A stretch of DNA of 64,000 nt, taken from assembly GCA_028023455.1 (NCBI GenBank), contig JAQFVV010000050.1, positions 2,624,411 to 2,688,410 on the forward strand. Reading direction: 5' to 3'. The position numbers and the translations under genes are program-made. The notes beneath the pieces are model-generated. The model saw nothing but the letters and a program-made list of their open reading frames with translations, had not been told where the DNA came from and made no database searches. Positions 50,724-62,830 of this stretch are shown piece after piece. The first letter of the stretch is position 1, and every line of letters starts with the position of its first letter. The stretch comes from Epiperipatus broadwayi. Its lineage: Eukaryota; Onychophora; Udeonychophora; Euonychophora; Peripatidae.

Positions 50724-52715
50724 TTGTGACCATCTGAATGGGCACAAGGAATTGAGATGCTTTGTATCTGCATCGAAGAGTTATATTTAAAAAAAAATGA
50801 AATAGCCTTAGAATTTTAAATTTTTTTGCTGGAAATTGTTGAAAGCTTAGATATGGATTGCTTATACAGTTGATTGACCACTTTATAAATATTCATTATT
50901 ATTATTGTGGTTAGTGAAGTATTTAATGCCAGAGAGAGGGGTTGTTATTTTAGGAATTGGTATATTTGGGCAGGAAAATGCAAAGTTATTTTATGTTAGT
51001 GTAATATTTGGTTGAATGGTTTCAAAATCCTTTATTCATTAATACTTATCCTTTCGTCAACAATTAATAGCCATTTCAATTATATTTAGTTAGGATAGTT
51101 TAATATTTAGGTTGCAGTACATCTGCATGCATATATGTCTGTATTGTGTTTCATTTCATTTTCATCTTTTAATAACAGCAAACAATAGTACGTGTACAAT
51201 AAAAACATTTAAATTACAGTAATTACCTTAAATAATTTAACAAATATATATTTCTTCCCAATGATTAATAGATAGTTGAATCAATGAATTATTTTACAAA
51301 TTAAATAAATTATTAATCATTTTTGTTTAATAGTTAATTAATATTCATTTTTCTTTCAAGTTTGTAAAAGCTATTTATTTTATTATTATTTTTGTCTTGA
51401 TTTAATCAGAGTGATTTTTTTTTTTTTAGAAAAGATTTTTTTTTGAATATGTAATTAGCTTAGATAGAAAAGAAGTGTGGGAGTAACCTTGTGAAGGGAA
51501 ATGACCTTTTGCTAAAGAGAGCTATTTAACAAAGATCTCCAGTAAAAAATTTGCTTGTTATGTATTGTAATTGTAGCCAGTAAACAGTGGCTCATTATTG
51601 TGAAAATTAAAGCCAGTTGCTGAAGTCAAATTGATTTTCAAAAGGCTTTGGAGTAAAACTTCGAAAGGATCTTAAGAAATTTGTTATGGAAAAGGTTAAA
51701 TAGGATGCAATTCTAAATTTTAAAAAGGTACATTGGTTTACTTTGCTCTCCTTGATTTAAACATTTTGAAGTAACCACTTCATAACTATTGCTCTTTTAA
51801 AAATGTATGTTGATAACATCCAGTCTACATTACTTCATTTAATTGTCATTTTAAATAAGAATAAATTGCATGAATATTATTGTTGTATCATTAAACAATG
51901 TGTGTCTTTTAATATATCTGGAAAAGCATGCAGAACTATTTTACAGAATATATTTTAATTTTTCACTATTTACAGTGTTATGATTTTGTGAGGATTAAAC
52001 ATAAAATTAAGGATAAGCATATTTTGATAAATCATGCCATGTTTAAATTCATCTTAAAGAGATGACAGTATTTATTTATCTGGTATTTCTGGAAATAATA
52101 CATATTTTAAATGAAGGAAATAAAATGTGAGTTACTTCAAATTAAGTATTTGCTTAAATCGAATGGAAGGATAGAAATGCAAGTAATTGTTGTTCTCTTT
52201 GATAAATATGGAATATAAAACAAAGTATTATTAATTGTGGAATTACTAATGAATCATGGTATCTTAATTGACAATATTTAAAAATAAACTATGCATATAA
52301 TAAATTATAAAGTGTCAAATGCTATTCAAGAAAACTACTAAGAATAATTGTGTACTTAATTTAAAATTGCTATGGAGTCAGTGAAATAACTCCTGTTCAA
52401 CAGTAGCTAGAAATGTCATATTTTCATCATAATAAAAGAGAAATTGATTCCTTATATGTGATATAATAAACTCAAATAGCTCGGCTATGAACACAAGAGG
52501 TGCTGGGTCATATTTTTTTAAGTTGTCCTGCAGAAGTTTATTTCAATTTAAATTCAGTTTGGAATGTGTCCCATATTGTTTCATAAACCTGGAGCAGAGC
52601 TTTGCAAATGAACTTTTATTTTAAGTTACAAAACAAATAACCTTTGTTTCTTTTTTATTTTTTATTGCTTGTCATTATTAATGTCTATTATAGATAGATA
52701 GGCTTACTTATTATT
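50724..52715. other. unassigned DNA, no genes
   Basis: It begins TGTGACCATCTGAATGGGCA after an (AT)n run, reminiscent of the LTR-like starts elsewhere, but I find no matching end. No ORF over 60 codons with coding character. Confidence 0.35.
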
Positions 52716-52720
52716 ATGGA

Positions 52721-55700
52721 TGCAGAAAGGAGTTTGCTATTAACTGAAAGAAGACCCTTTGATTCCTCTTGGAGGCCTTAAAGGAACCGAGCAGGGCAAA
52801 TTCTTAATGTCCACTCCATACGTTCTTGTCATTGCAGCTGTTATTACTATGTGATTATTGATATAGTATACAAACGTGGATGGGCTGCTCACCAACACGC
52901 ATTAGCCAGCGGGGTGAGTTTATTGGCTTTTTACCTCTGAGTTTAAGATCAAGAAACACCATGGTCTTTCTTCTCAGTGCCTGATAAGGAAGAATGAATG
53001 TTTGTGTAAATAATAAATATTTTTCCAATACATATATACAATTATGACAGACAAAAATAAAGCATGGCCCTTATTCCCAGGAGGCTGTAAAGTCACCAAC
53101 CAAGGCAGCGGTTGGTGGCCAAAGGCGGAAAGTGCTAAGAATCCCCTGATTGCGGTCCCAGGCTGCCATTTGATGATGACGTTTTATTTAGGTACTTACA
53201 ACTGTAGATCACTTTCAAGTGAAGGAAGATTGCAAGAATTAGAAGAATAACTGTCTTATATTAAATGGGACATTATTGGACTTTGTGAAGTTAGAAGAAA
53301 AGGAAAAGAAACAATTGATTTAAAAAGTGGACATATACTCTATTATAAAGGCACACATATTGGAAATACAAGTGGAGTAGGATTCATTATAAATAAAAAG
53401 TGGAAGAACAACATTGTAGAGATTGATGGTGTATCGGACAGAGTGGCAAGATTAGTTATACAACTTAATAGCAGATACCAAATGCAGATAATTCAGGTTT
53501 ATGCCCCAACAAGTTCTCATAGTGATGAAGTAGTAGAAGATTTTTATATGGATGTACAAAAGGCTTTTGATCAGAGTAAACAACATTTTAAAATTGTTAT
53601 GGGAGACTTTAATGCTAGAATTGGTAGACAAATAAAAGATGAAATTGCTGTAGGTAATTTTGGTTATGGTAATAGAAATGAGAGAGGACATAGACTTGTG
53701 GAGTTTGCAGAAAAAGAAAAACTTTATATTATGAATTCATTTTTTGAGAAAATTGTTAAAAAGAAATGGACATGGAAGCATCCAAATGAAGGTCCAGCAG
53801 AATTGGATTATATTTTGACTAACAGAAAATACATATTTCAAGATTGTAATGTTCTTAATAAATTTAACACAGGAAGTGATCATCGATTAGTAAGGTGTAA
53901 GTTACGTGTTAATGTAAAACTAGAAAGACAAAAATTATTAAGAAAAACAATATTTACAGTTGATATTCCTAATTTTCAGAAACATTCTAATGAATTTAAA
54001 TTAGAACTTACAAATAGGTTTCAAGTGTTAGGAGATTTTGAACATGATACAGATTTGAATGAAATTAATATGAAAATAACTGATACACTTTTAAAAACTG
54101 CAACAAACATAGCTGGTAGAAAAAAGCAGCAATTGACTAATAAAATTTCTACTGAGACTAGAGAATTTATGAAGAAAAGAAGGAATATGAAGATATACAA
54201 AAATGATGTATTAAAAAGAATTGAATATCTCGAATTTTGTAAAATGGTACGGAAAAGAGTTGAAAATGATATAAGAAAGTATAACTGTGAAATAGCAAGG
54301 AAAGCTGTAGAAGAAAATAAAAGTCTCAAAAATGTTAAACAACATTTTGGTATTGGTAGGAAATTTATATCTGCAATAAGAAAAAAAGATGGAATTATTA
54401 CTAAAAAGAGAGATGACATCATGGAATTGGTAGAAGATTTTTATCAAGAATTATATAGTAATAAAGAACAAGTATCTCCTATATCTATTACATCTTCCGA
54501 ATTGCCCAGAATTTTAAATGAAGAAGTGAGACATGCAATTAAGTGTATGAAGAAAGGAAAGGCTCCAGGAAATGATGGAATTATAATTGATATATTAAAA
54601 GGAGCAGGTGAAGAAATAGAAACAATTTTAGCAAAGTTATATACCAAATGTCTAAATGATAAAGATGTACCGGAAGATTGGAATAATGCAGTAATAATAT
54701 TAATATTTAAAAAAGGTGATAAGGAAGATATTAGAAATTACAGACCTATCAGCCTTTTATCAGTTTTATATAAAATTTTTACCAAGATAATTACAACTCG
54801 TCTACAGAGAACTTTGGATTTCCACCAACCAAGAGAACAAGCTGGATTTAAAAGTGGTTTTAGTACAATAGATCATCTCCAGGTATTGAGAGAAGTCATA
54901 GAAAGGACAAACGAATATGAGTTGTCATTATGTTTTGGATTTGTAGATTATAAAAATGCATTCGATTCTATACACATTTCTTCAGTGATTAAAGCATTGG
55001 ATCATCAAGGTATAGATCCAGGATATTGTCATATTTTAAAGAATATTTATAAAAATGCAACAGCAACAATTAGATTACATAATGATACTGGAAAAATCAA
55101 CATTGAGAAAGGTGTATGACAAGGTGACTCCATATCTCCAAAACTTTTTACAGCAGTGCTGCAAGAAGTATTTTGTGGATTAAAATGGGAAACTAAAGGA
55201 GTGAAATTAAATGGAGAGTATTTAAGTCATTTAGATTTCGCAGATGATGAAGTTGTTTTTGCAAATAATGCTTCAGAGCTGCAGGAAATGTTGCAGGAGT
55301 TAGCAGATGAAAGTAGAAAAGTAGGACTAAAGATAAATGTTAAAAAGACTAAAATAATGTTTAATCGATTTGCTCAAAATATGAAAATAAAGATTGCTTG
55401 AAGAATTAGAAGAAGTTAACAGTTACAAATACCTTGGTCAGATTATTAATACAGATGGAAATCTAATGGAGGAAATTAATCTTAGAATTAAACTTGGTTG
55501 GAGTGCTTTTGGTAGAAATAACTTGATACTAAAAGGAAATATGCCTATGTGTTTGAAAAGGATGTTTTTTAACAAATATGTTTTACCAGTTCTTACTTAT
55601 GGATCTGAGACTTGGACACTTAATAGAAGAGCAATACAGAGACTTCAGATTACTCAAAGGAGTATGGAGAGATGTATGTTGGGAGTAACAAGAAGAGATC

Positions 55701-56010
55701 GAAAATGCAATGTATGGGTAAGACAACAAACAGGTGATACTGACCTCATTGAAAAAATTAAAAGTTTGAAATGGAGTGGGGCTGGACATATCGCTAGAAG
55801 GGATGATAATAGATGGACAATTGAAATTTTAAACTGGATTCCAAGAGATTATAAAAGACCCAGATTGAGACCACATGTGAGATGGATGGATGAAATAAGA
55901 AAATGTGCAGGGGTGTTGTGGAGAAGAGAAGCTAAAGATCGGAGAAGATGGATTAAACTTGGAGAGACCTTTATCCTGCAGTGGATTGATAATGGTTGAT
56001 GATGATGATA
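52721..56010 (+). mobile_element. RTE-type LINE copy 4, essentially full length
   Basis: About 3.3 kb: a 5' UTR of about 320 bp (shared with copy 1), one long EN-RT reading frame, a very short 3' UTR and a (TGA)n tail (GATGATGATGATAA). A single ORF, endonuclease before RT, and a short 3' end with a trinucleotide tail are RTE-clade features. This is the best template in the window for the family. Confidence 0.92.
53044..55999 (+). pseudogene. LINE endonuclease-reverse transcriptase polyprotein, three lesions (copy 4)
   Basis: About 985 codons. The apurinic-type endonuclease (about residues 50-290) shows YNCRSLSSEGR, YAPTSSHSDE, MGDFNARIG and TGSDHRLV with the final Asp-His. A charged linker follows, then [38 protein letters not shown] and LDFADDEVVF, and a C-terminal tail with YGSETWTLNRR and GHIARRDDNRW. 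It would nick DNA and prime cDNA synthesis on its own mRNA. Three lesions are visible: TAA at 53248-53250, TGA at 55117-55119 inside the RQGD box (AGA to TGA), and a frameshift near 55396. The start at 53044 is the first Met of the shared frame. Confidence 0.92.
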
Positions 56011-56014
56011 ACTT

Positions 56015-56395
56015 ATTATTATGTTTTATTTATAAATTGAGTTATTTTGACCTTCTAGATCATCTCCGAAGCGTATCCAAATGAGGAATACGCTGATAAA
56101 AATTGATTTTGTACAAATATGTCTTATTGTTCTTTTACGAAGGTAAAAGAAAGAAATTTTTTCATTTCAACAAAAATTTTTATTAACAATAAATAGTGAT
56201 TACATACTAATAAAGGATAGATAAATGAATAAATTGTACAATAATATGATTGTATAATGTTCTATTTGTCATCTGGCTAGATTTTGTTATGAGAGTACAA
56301 TTGTTATACTCTTATGTGGTTAGGTATAGTGATGAGATTCTAAATACTTGTTTAATAGAATAAGCATTTTTAATATAAACATGCATATTTTCTTT
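56015..56395. other. AT-rich DNA, nothing recognised
   Basis: No gene or repeat supported. Confidence 0.4.
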
Positions 56396-56396
56396 T

Positions 56397-57545
56397 AGAA
56401 TTTCCTATTCTATAATGCTGGGTAGGTGGGAGTTGATAATCAGGAAAATGAAAGAGCAGTTAAAGACCAGGTGTCATCAAAGACTTTACTGGAGGCCAGG
56501 AGCTGGTCACGTTTCTTGATTTTTTGAGCGTTTGATATAACAATGGTATGATTTGTGGCGGGGTAATTCCATGAGAGTTTTGCATCTCACAATCCATATG
56601 GAATAAAGGACAAAGGTGAAAGCCTTATTATTGAAAAAAACCATTATGAATGGCATTTTCAAGTGAGAAAATCATATCAGGTCTTATGTTGGAATTAATT
56701 ATAATTATCTCTTTCAGTGTTTTAAGTCTTGGGCACCGGTGTATAATATGGTCTATGGTTTCATCTTCACGAGCACACAGACCACATATAGGATCAATGC
56801 TGTTAAAACCTCTTCGGTGATAAAGGAACCAATTCGTGGGAAGCGCATTAAGATTTATTTTAATGATGAAGTCAAGGAATTTGGGTTCCAGACTCCATCT
56901 TTTGAAGTGTGAAATGAGTCTTTGGTTGGTTATTTTTAGGCTGGTTTTAATGGGTTGTTGATTATAGTTGATTATATTGTATGCTTCCCATAAGGTGATT
57001 TTTTTGTTAAGGTTAGAGGGCATTATTGGGTTATAAAGTTGTAAGTGGTCTATTAGGGAGGCTATCCATGGACTGGCAGAGGGCGGAGGACGATCTGTCG
57101 GTGTAATTTTTTTAATAATGTTGGAGTATCCACATGAGATGATCAGATTATGTAGAGTGTTGTGGGTTTTCTGTAAAATGATTGCTTGTATTGAGTGGAA
57201 TGACAGTCCATTGAACCTGCGTGGTCGTTGGATGCCTCGCAAGCTAATAGCAACTGTCCTTCCTCTCCAGAGAAGTTTGGTACATAATCGGTTGATTTTA
57301 TTTTGAAACTGTTTAGACATTTTTACGAATGGAAGATAATATGAGATTTTTGGCATTATGATCATGTTGAGGAGGCCAACCTTTCCATATAATGAAAGGT
57401 ATACTCTAGAGAGTGACGTGGTGATGGCTTCAGTTGAATGGAGGATTGCATCTTGAATCTCTCTTGCCATTGCAGTTGATGTTTTGAAGATTGGGAAACC
57501 TAGGTATCTTTGGGGTTTTGCAGAAAAGGGAGAGTTAAATTTTTT
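56397..57545 (-). mobile_element. 5'-truncated LINE of another clade (L1/Tx1-like), 3' end
   Basis: It contains the end of an RT ORF (57545 to 56628) and a 3' UTR of about 230 bp that is GC-richer than its surroundings and ends in an A-rich stretch near 56400. The sequence breaks off at 57545 into AT-rich DNA, as expected for 5' truncation. Confidence 0.75.
56628..57543 (-). pseudogene. LINE reverse transcriptase C-terminal part with CCHC-like zinc knuckle
   Basis: About 300 codons remain open. The N-terminal edge has RYLGFPI, the motif found just after the RT catalytic region in L1/Tx1-type LINEs. Then come KVGLLNMIIMPKISYYLPF (thumb), RPRRFNGLSFHS, and near the C-terminus CGLCAREDETIDHIIHRCP, a C-x2-C-x8-H-x4-C zinc-knuckle-like motif common at the end of such ORFs. 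The catalytic palm and endonuclease are missing upstream, so the fragment is inactive although its frame is surprisingly intact. Clade assignment between L1, Tx1 and relatives is uncertain. Confidence 0.75.
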
Positions 57546-58117
57546 TAAATATATTATTAAAGAGGTTTATATTTATTTTGTATACTTTATTATCTCAAAG
57601 TCAGAATTTTGTTCTTTTTAAAATCAACAAACATATAATAGAAATAACTTGCTAGATATGAAAGAAAGTTCGTTCATAATAATTATAACTATTAAATTTT
57701 AAAAGTAACATAAAGTTTATTGTGAATTAAAAGTTATACCTTAATGCAATATTTAATTACCATGTTGCCTGCATAGTGTGTAATTTAGAGTTAATTTTAT
57801 ATATACTTTTGTTCGCGGGTGTGTGTCTGTTTTGCACAATTATGACATTTGTTTGATAAAGTTCAGTTTGTGAATATTTTATGTATAAATTTCGGATGCT
57901 GTCATATTCTACTGAGTTGAACGGATTAGTATGTTATCTGTATGTATTTATCTGCCAGCGTGTATTTATAATGTTCGATATTTAGAAAAGCTTTGAGAAT
58001 GGAAAGAAATCTGATTGCGTTATAATGTTTGTAGGGATAAAAGATTTTGCTTATTTAGTATATGTTAATAATTTTGCAGGAGTAGAGCCTAGTTTATATT
58101 ATACGCGTATGATTAAA

Positions 58118-58341
58118 TGATATTTTTTGAAGTTAAGTGATGTTTTCTTAGAGCCCTGGTGGTGAGGAAGAAGTCCTCATCAATAGTGTATTTAGAAGTA
58201 GATGAGTTATTGTTGAAGTATGACTAAATGATGTTTAGGAAGTTATGTGACATTTTTCTTAGATTCTTGGTGATGAGGAAAGGTTCCCCACCAACAGTAT
58301 ATTTAGAATCAGATGATTTATTGTAGAAGTGTTCAGTAAGA
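58118..58341 (+). repeat. tandem duplication, about 111 bp unit
   Basis: AAGTTAAGTGATGTTTTCTT...GGTGGTGAGGAAGAAGTCC, TATTTAGAAGTAGATGA and TTATTGTTGAAGT are repeated as AAGTTATGTGACATTTTTCT...GGTGATGAGGAAAGGTTCC, TATTTAGAATCAGATGA and TTATTGTAGAAGT. Confidence 0.85.
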
Positions 58342-58623
58342 GTTTATCTGCTCCTCATGTAGAATTCCCTTATAACGTATAGTCTGTATAATCATGAAAA
58401 TATAGCTCTGTATTAATTAATATGTGGCCAGATAAATTGTTAAATTAATTCTTGATGTAATATTAGTGTCTTATTTTATTGATGAATTACAACATTGTCC
58501 GAAATAAAATAATTGTATGATATTTTCTTGATGAATGGAGAGTTTGTAGAAAAGATTATTTTCTATTATTGTTGCTTGACACATGCACACACACATGTAA
58601 TATAAATAATATAGCGTATATAA

Positions 58624-58759
58624 AGTGTAGAGTTATTGAAATTAAAATGAGAAATAAATGTTTTGAAATACATTACATTCATTTAAATAGAAGTATAAAG
58701 TTATTGAGATTAAAACGGGAAATTAATATTTTAAAATACAGTGTATTCATTTAAATAAA
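58624..58759 (+). repeat. tandem duplication, about 67 bp unit
   Basis: GTGTAGAGTTATTGAAATTA...ATTCATTTAAATAGAA is followed by GTATAAAGTTATTGAGATTA...ATTCATTTAAATAAAG. Confidence 0.88.
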
Positions 58760-60000
58760 GGTTATAAATCATCAAATCATCTGAATGAACATGATTTTGT
58801 TGCTATGCATGAAAGGTATACATAATTGAAAGTGATTATTTAGTCAATTAGAGAAAGTTGCTTTGTTGAGAGCCAAATATAATTAATTTGATTTATTTTA
58901 TTAATCAATAGTAATATCCTCTCAAAATTATTTTTTGTGCTGATAATATAACATGTTTATTTAGTGTCATGTAGATGAAACATGTAGGCAAAGCATGTGT
59001 TCGAAATCAGAATATTTAAGTTTTGTTGTTAATTTGCTTTGATAATAGGGATAATCCCAAACTGATGCTCAAAGTTTATTTGATAATTCAAAAATCTATA
59101 GGACAAGTAGTCGAATTGTAAATATAATGCTAAACCAAATTTATTTTAGTGTAATAAATGATTTGTTTTATTTATTTAAAATCTTAAAAACTGTGTCTTG
59201 AGTTATTCTTGTGTACATTCGTGTTTCCATTTCCACATCTCCACATTTCACACATCTATTATAAAATAGATATATTGTTTTATAACTATAATATCAAATT
59301 TGCTGGTGCCTGACAATATTGTTCTCTTAATCCAAACATTATAAGGGACATTTGCCACTGGATAAACATATTAGAAGGGTTGCCAAGTTAGTATATTTGT
59401 TAGATGATGATATGAGATTAAAATACCCTATTTCTGTCATTATCTTATTATTGAAACACAGTAGAATATTTAGTCAATTTGTTTCATTACATTTTATCAT
59501 ACTTTAGAATTATAACTTATGGGCCAATGTATTTATTTAATTCAACTGTGTTTGTTAATTTCCCTGAGACCTTATTGTTTATTTCTTGATTGGCATTAAA
59601 GTAGATGTTTAGATTATGATACGCCAAGTTATAGAATTGTTTAGTATTATAATTATAGCAAGCTGATATATGTTATATTTGGATGAAGGAAGTTTAAAGT
59701 ATATTTTAATATACTGTACCAATAAACATTATGATTCTTTATCATACAATTAATTAACAAAGGAATTTACATTATATTAAATGTTTTGTAATATTTCTTC
59801 TTTTATTCGTTTATCATCATATATCTTATGAACTGCCTATAGCCTCCCACTGAGCTGAGCTGAACATAGACTTAATTGAAGAGTCTCAATAATAATTTTG
59901 TATTATATATCTTGTTATATTGTTCTATTCATTAATAGAACTGGCGCCTGGGTATTTCGCTCATGTAATGTATATGAGTGGTGTTGGGAGTGTAGGTTAT

Positions 60001-60024
60001 AATATATATATATATATATATATT
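60001..60024. repeat. (AT)n array at the PLE end
   Basis: Short AT dinucleotide array directly adjoining the PLE 3' flank. Confidence 0.9.
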
Positions 60025-61210
60025 GATTCAATGTTTGTATTTTTAAAGCAATATACGTAATTATATAACTGAATATTTGTAAATACAGTAACTAAATAAT
60101 TAAAAAATATTATCCACTTAGGAGTGCTTTTGATTATCCCAGTAATCTGCATCAACTAAAGCTTTGAAATGCTAACTTTCCCACAATTCCATGATCTTAA
60201 CATTTGCTGCTTGCCTGTTAATTAAGTCATGTTTATATTTGTATATTAGCATAGCCTCCTTTATTTTTCTTTTATTGTTATTTATTTCAATTTGCAATAT
60301 TTTTACACTGTTAAAATTGAAGTCAAAACCATAAATACATGATTTATTATGGTCGTAAAAAACAGATGCTGAAATATTATTATCTACTATGCAATTTTGT
60401 TTCGATTTCTGAACATGTTTTAATAATAGCAAGTGTTCTTTAGTTCTTTTTTCCAATGTACATCTAGATTCACCTATATATCCACTTCCACACCTACATA
60501 TCCATTTATAAATGACACAATTTTTATTTATAAATAAGGTTTTATCTTTGGAGTTATTTATTAATTTTTTTAATGTAGGAGGTGTGTAAAATGCAATATC
60601 ACATATATCTTTATAAATTTTCCTTATAAACTTTACTTGATAATTTGAAATATATGGGATTGATATCCATATTTTTTTATTAGCAGGAGAATCAATATTA
60701 TTATTAAAATTTCTATTTTTATATTTTGTATAAAAACCTCTAATAACATTATATATGTGATTATAACTATAGCCAACATTTAACAATTCATTCAAATATA
60801 TTTCAATATTTTTGCTTTTATCTGATGAATATTTGCAAAGACTATTATTTCTAAATAAGAAGGACTTCAAACCTAACATTTTGTGTGACATTGGCACTTT
60901 TGATTTATATGGAATATAACCTCTGTTTACTATTGGTTTAATGGTCATGCAGTAATCCAGCATGCATTGATTTCTAGTTATTTTAAGATCAAGAAACTGA
61001 ACACACATAAAATCTTCATCTATTTTTATCTATCTTAGGCCTTTCAAACCATTTAATTCCTTAAACAACTCATTAATTGTATTTGGTTTACCACATACAA
61101 AAACATCATCAACATATTGATAATATGCAGTAATATTTTTTTGATAATATTCCTTTTTAAAAATATTTTCTTCATATGTAGAAATTATAAAATTACATAT
61201 TTGAGCAAAT
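60025..61210 (-). mobile_element. Penelope-like element, 5'-truncated, longest PLE in window
   Basis: Minus strand: an RT end with YQYVDDVFV (about 61120-61095), one stop near 61035, then the ORF 61008-60172 and a 3' flank with a pseudo-LTR-like end (GTGCTTTTGATTATCCCAGT on the plus strand) reaching the (AT)n at 60001-60024. It is a different subfamily from the 29.8-31.3 kb elements, judging by the protein sequence. Confidence 0.88.
60172..61200 (-). pseudogene. PLE reverse transcriptase end plus GIY-YIG endonuclease
   Basis: Penelope-type elements copy RNA with an RT related to telomerase and cut DNA with a C-terminal GIY-YIG nuclease. Here the RT palm end is visible in the part upstream of the ORF (YQYVDDVFVCGKPNTINELF), then an in-frame TAG near 61035. 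The open part 61008-60172 (278 codons) begins with the thumb motif FLDLKITRNQ, then SFLFRNNSLCKYSSDKSK, the nuclease core IYKWICRCGSGYIGES, LEKRTKEH, FYDHNKSC and the end block NKRKIKEAMLI...ANVKIMELWES. The single stop and the missing RT N-terminus make it inactive. The nuclease domain itself looks complete. Confidence 0.88.
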
Positions 61211-61226
61211 ATTCAGTTATATAATT

Positions 61227-61227
<1 letters not shown>

Positions 61228-61270
<43 letters not shown>
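61228..61270. repeat. (AC)n(AT)n microsatellite
   Basis: It separates two PLE copies in opposite orientation. Confidence 0.95.
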
Positions 61271-61271
61271 T

Positions 61272-62036
61272 AAGATAGTAAAATTCACATAAATTATAAT
61301 TATTTTATTAGAAGTACTTTTGACTATACATCTTGTAGGCTTTATCAAAAATGCAATTACTAATATTATTAAAAAATTTAAAAGGAATCAACAATGTAAT
61401 AAAACTAAAACTAAAAATTATATGAAAATGAAATGGATTCCAATTCCATTTATATCGGATGTGAAGGTTAAGTTTATTAGGAGAATTTATAATGGTTTGT
61501 GTCATATTGCTTTTTTCTCAACAAATAATACAAATAGATTACTTAATAACTCTAAAATTCAAAATTCAAATTTTAATCAAAATTGTATTATATATTGTAT
61601 TATGATACGTAAATGTGGCCTACAATACATTGGTGAATCTAAATATACATTGGAGAAGAGAATAAGAGAGCATATGGTTTTATATAATTCAAAAAGAGAA
61701 ACAATCAGGAAAAAATGTAAATATTTGATCATAATAAACCTTGCCAATATAGATTTAAATTTAACTATATAATATAAAAATTATGCAAATTCAATGTTGT
61801 CACAATAAACATTAAATAAAAGAGGCTATGTTAATTTCAAGAAATCATCAAATACTAATGAATCGGCAATCATCAAATGTTAGTTTGTGGGAGAACTAAA
61901 CTAAATTGAACTATGGGTATTGTGAAAGAAAGTCTCATTTTGATTACTCAATGTTATATAGTTGATAAAGACTACAAGATGTATAGTCAAAAGTACTTCT
62001 AATAAAATAACTATAATTTATGAGAATTTTACTGTA

Positions 62037-62040
<4 letters not shown>
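61272..62040 (+). mobile_element. Penelope-like element fragment between inverted pseudo-LTRs
   Basis: The left flank 61278-61350 (AAAATTCACATAAATTATAA, AGAAGTACTTTTGACTATAC) is the reverse complement of the right flank 61955-62035 (GTATAGTCAAAAGTACTTCT, ATAACTATAATTTATGAGAA). The body between holds the GIY-YIG ORF remnant. The right side runs straight into (AT)n at 62043-62100. Confidence 0.85.
61320..61900 (+). pseudogene. PLE GIY-YIG endonuclease, frameshifted
   Basis: It is related to the ORF at 30671-31159: MKWIPIPFISDVKVKFIRRI, NNTNRLLNNSKIQN, a disturbed core IYCIMIRKCGLQYIGES with extra residues before YIG, and LEKRIREH. The frame is lost around 61715, and the remaining end (AAGAGGCTATGTTAATTTCA; CATCAAATGTTAG) is readable only in other frames with stops. 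It is older than the 30 kb pair. Confidence 0.82.

Positions 62041-62042
<2 letters not shown>

Positions 62043-62100
<58 letters not shown>
62043..62100. repeat. (AT)n microsatellite, about 58 bp
   Basis: Uninterrupted AT array abutting the PLE right flank. Confidence 0.97.
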
Positions 62101-62101
<1 letters not shown>

Positions 62102-62109
62102 CAATAAAA

Positions 62110-62245
62110 ATAATAAATATAGATGGGCAATTAAGTATTATATAAAGTCTTTCAATCTGCAAAGGTACTTTCAATTAATTCAGTAACTGTCCTCAATTGC
62201 CCTTAAATTCTAAAAATATAATGAAAATAAATGCCAACAATCAAA
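62110..62245 (-). mobile_element. Penelope-like 3' non-coding relic
   Basis: CAATCTGCAAAGGTACTTTC, TCAGTAACTGTCCTCAATTG, CCCTTAAATTC and AATCAAATCCCATCAATCC match the block at 22320-22420 downstream of the PLE ORF there. Only the non-coding end remains. Confidence 0.65.
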
Positions 62246-62264
62246 TCCCATCAATCCTGAACCA

Positions 62265-62830
62265 GTGCAATGGATATAAAAGATTTGTGCATAAAATCCC
62301 TGTCTAGTGCTTACTTATCCAATATCCCCAGACTAATTTCTACCTTGTGGCTTTCATCAGTGAGGAGCTTTGGATCTGAGAGTACTGCACCTTGATCTAA
62401 TGCTACTGCTAATAACAGCTTGTATAAACAAAGGAAATGGTGATCATGTGATGTTTTAGTGATTTTAGTACCTGAATTTATGCAAGATGGCATTACATTC
62501 TATTCGGAGAGAGAACCAATCATATTTTTACTGGAATATCTTTATATATATATATAAAGCTATAGTGATTGTGGTTTAGTCAACTGGTGAAATTATAGAC
62601 CTCAATGATAAAGATTAATATCATAATGAACTCTCTATACAATAGTCACTACCAATGTAAGCCTTAATAATCAATGGATGGTAAGACACTGATGAAATCT
62701 ACAAGTCAGAAACTAGTCTGCAGATATTGGATGAGTAGGCACTAGTTAGAAATTTTTTGCACAACTTTCTTGCATCCATTATTAATGCTTGCACTAGGTG
62801 GCACCACTGTATTAACAGATTGTAAAATTA
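62265..62830. repeat. fold-back element, CTAGTGCCTA family, long spacer
   Basis: The left arm GTGCATAAAATCCCTGTCTA, TTATCCAATATCCCCAGACT is mirrored by AACTAGTCTGCAGATATTGG, GTAGGCACTAGTTAGAAATT and TGCACAACTTTCTTGCATCC on the right. The spacer includes GGAAATGGTGATCATGTGAT, also present in the 41.4 kb copy. Confidence 0.75.

Larger units (their letters stand above)
57546..59995. other. AT-rich DNA with tandem duplications, no genes
   Basis: No coding signal. CTGGTGCCTGAC (59302) and CTGGCGCCTGGG (59940) look a little like retroelement primer-binding starts, but there are no paired LTRs. Confidence 0.35.

Noticed and set aside
54021-54447. Hydrophobic minus-strand ORFs that look like membrane proteins
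   Set aside because: They are antisense shadows of the LINE linker and RT region and recur identically opposite copies 2 and 3.
59930-59960. Retroviral/LTR primer-binding site (TGGCGCC)
   Set aside because: Only seven matching bases, no LTR pair and no gag-pol nearby.
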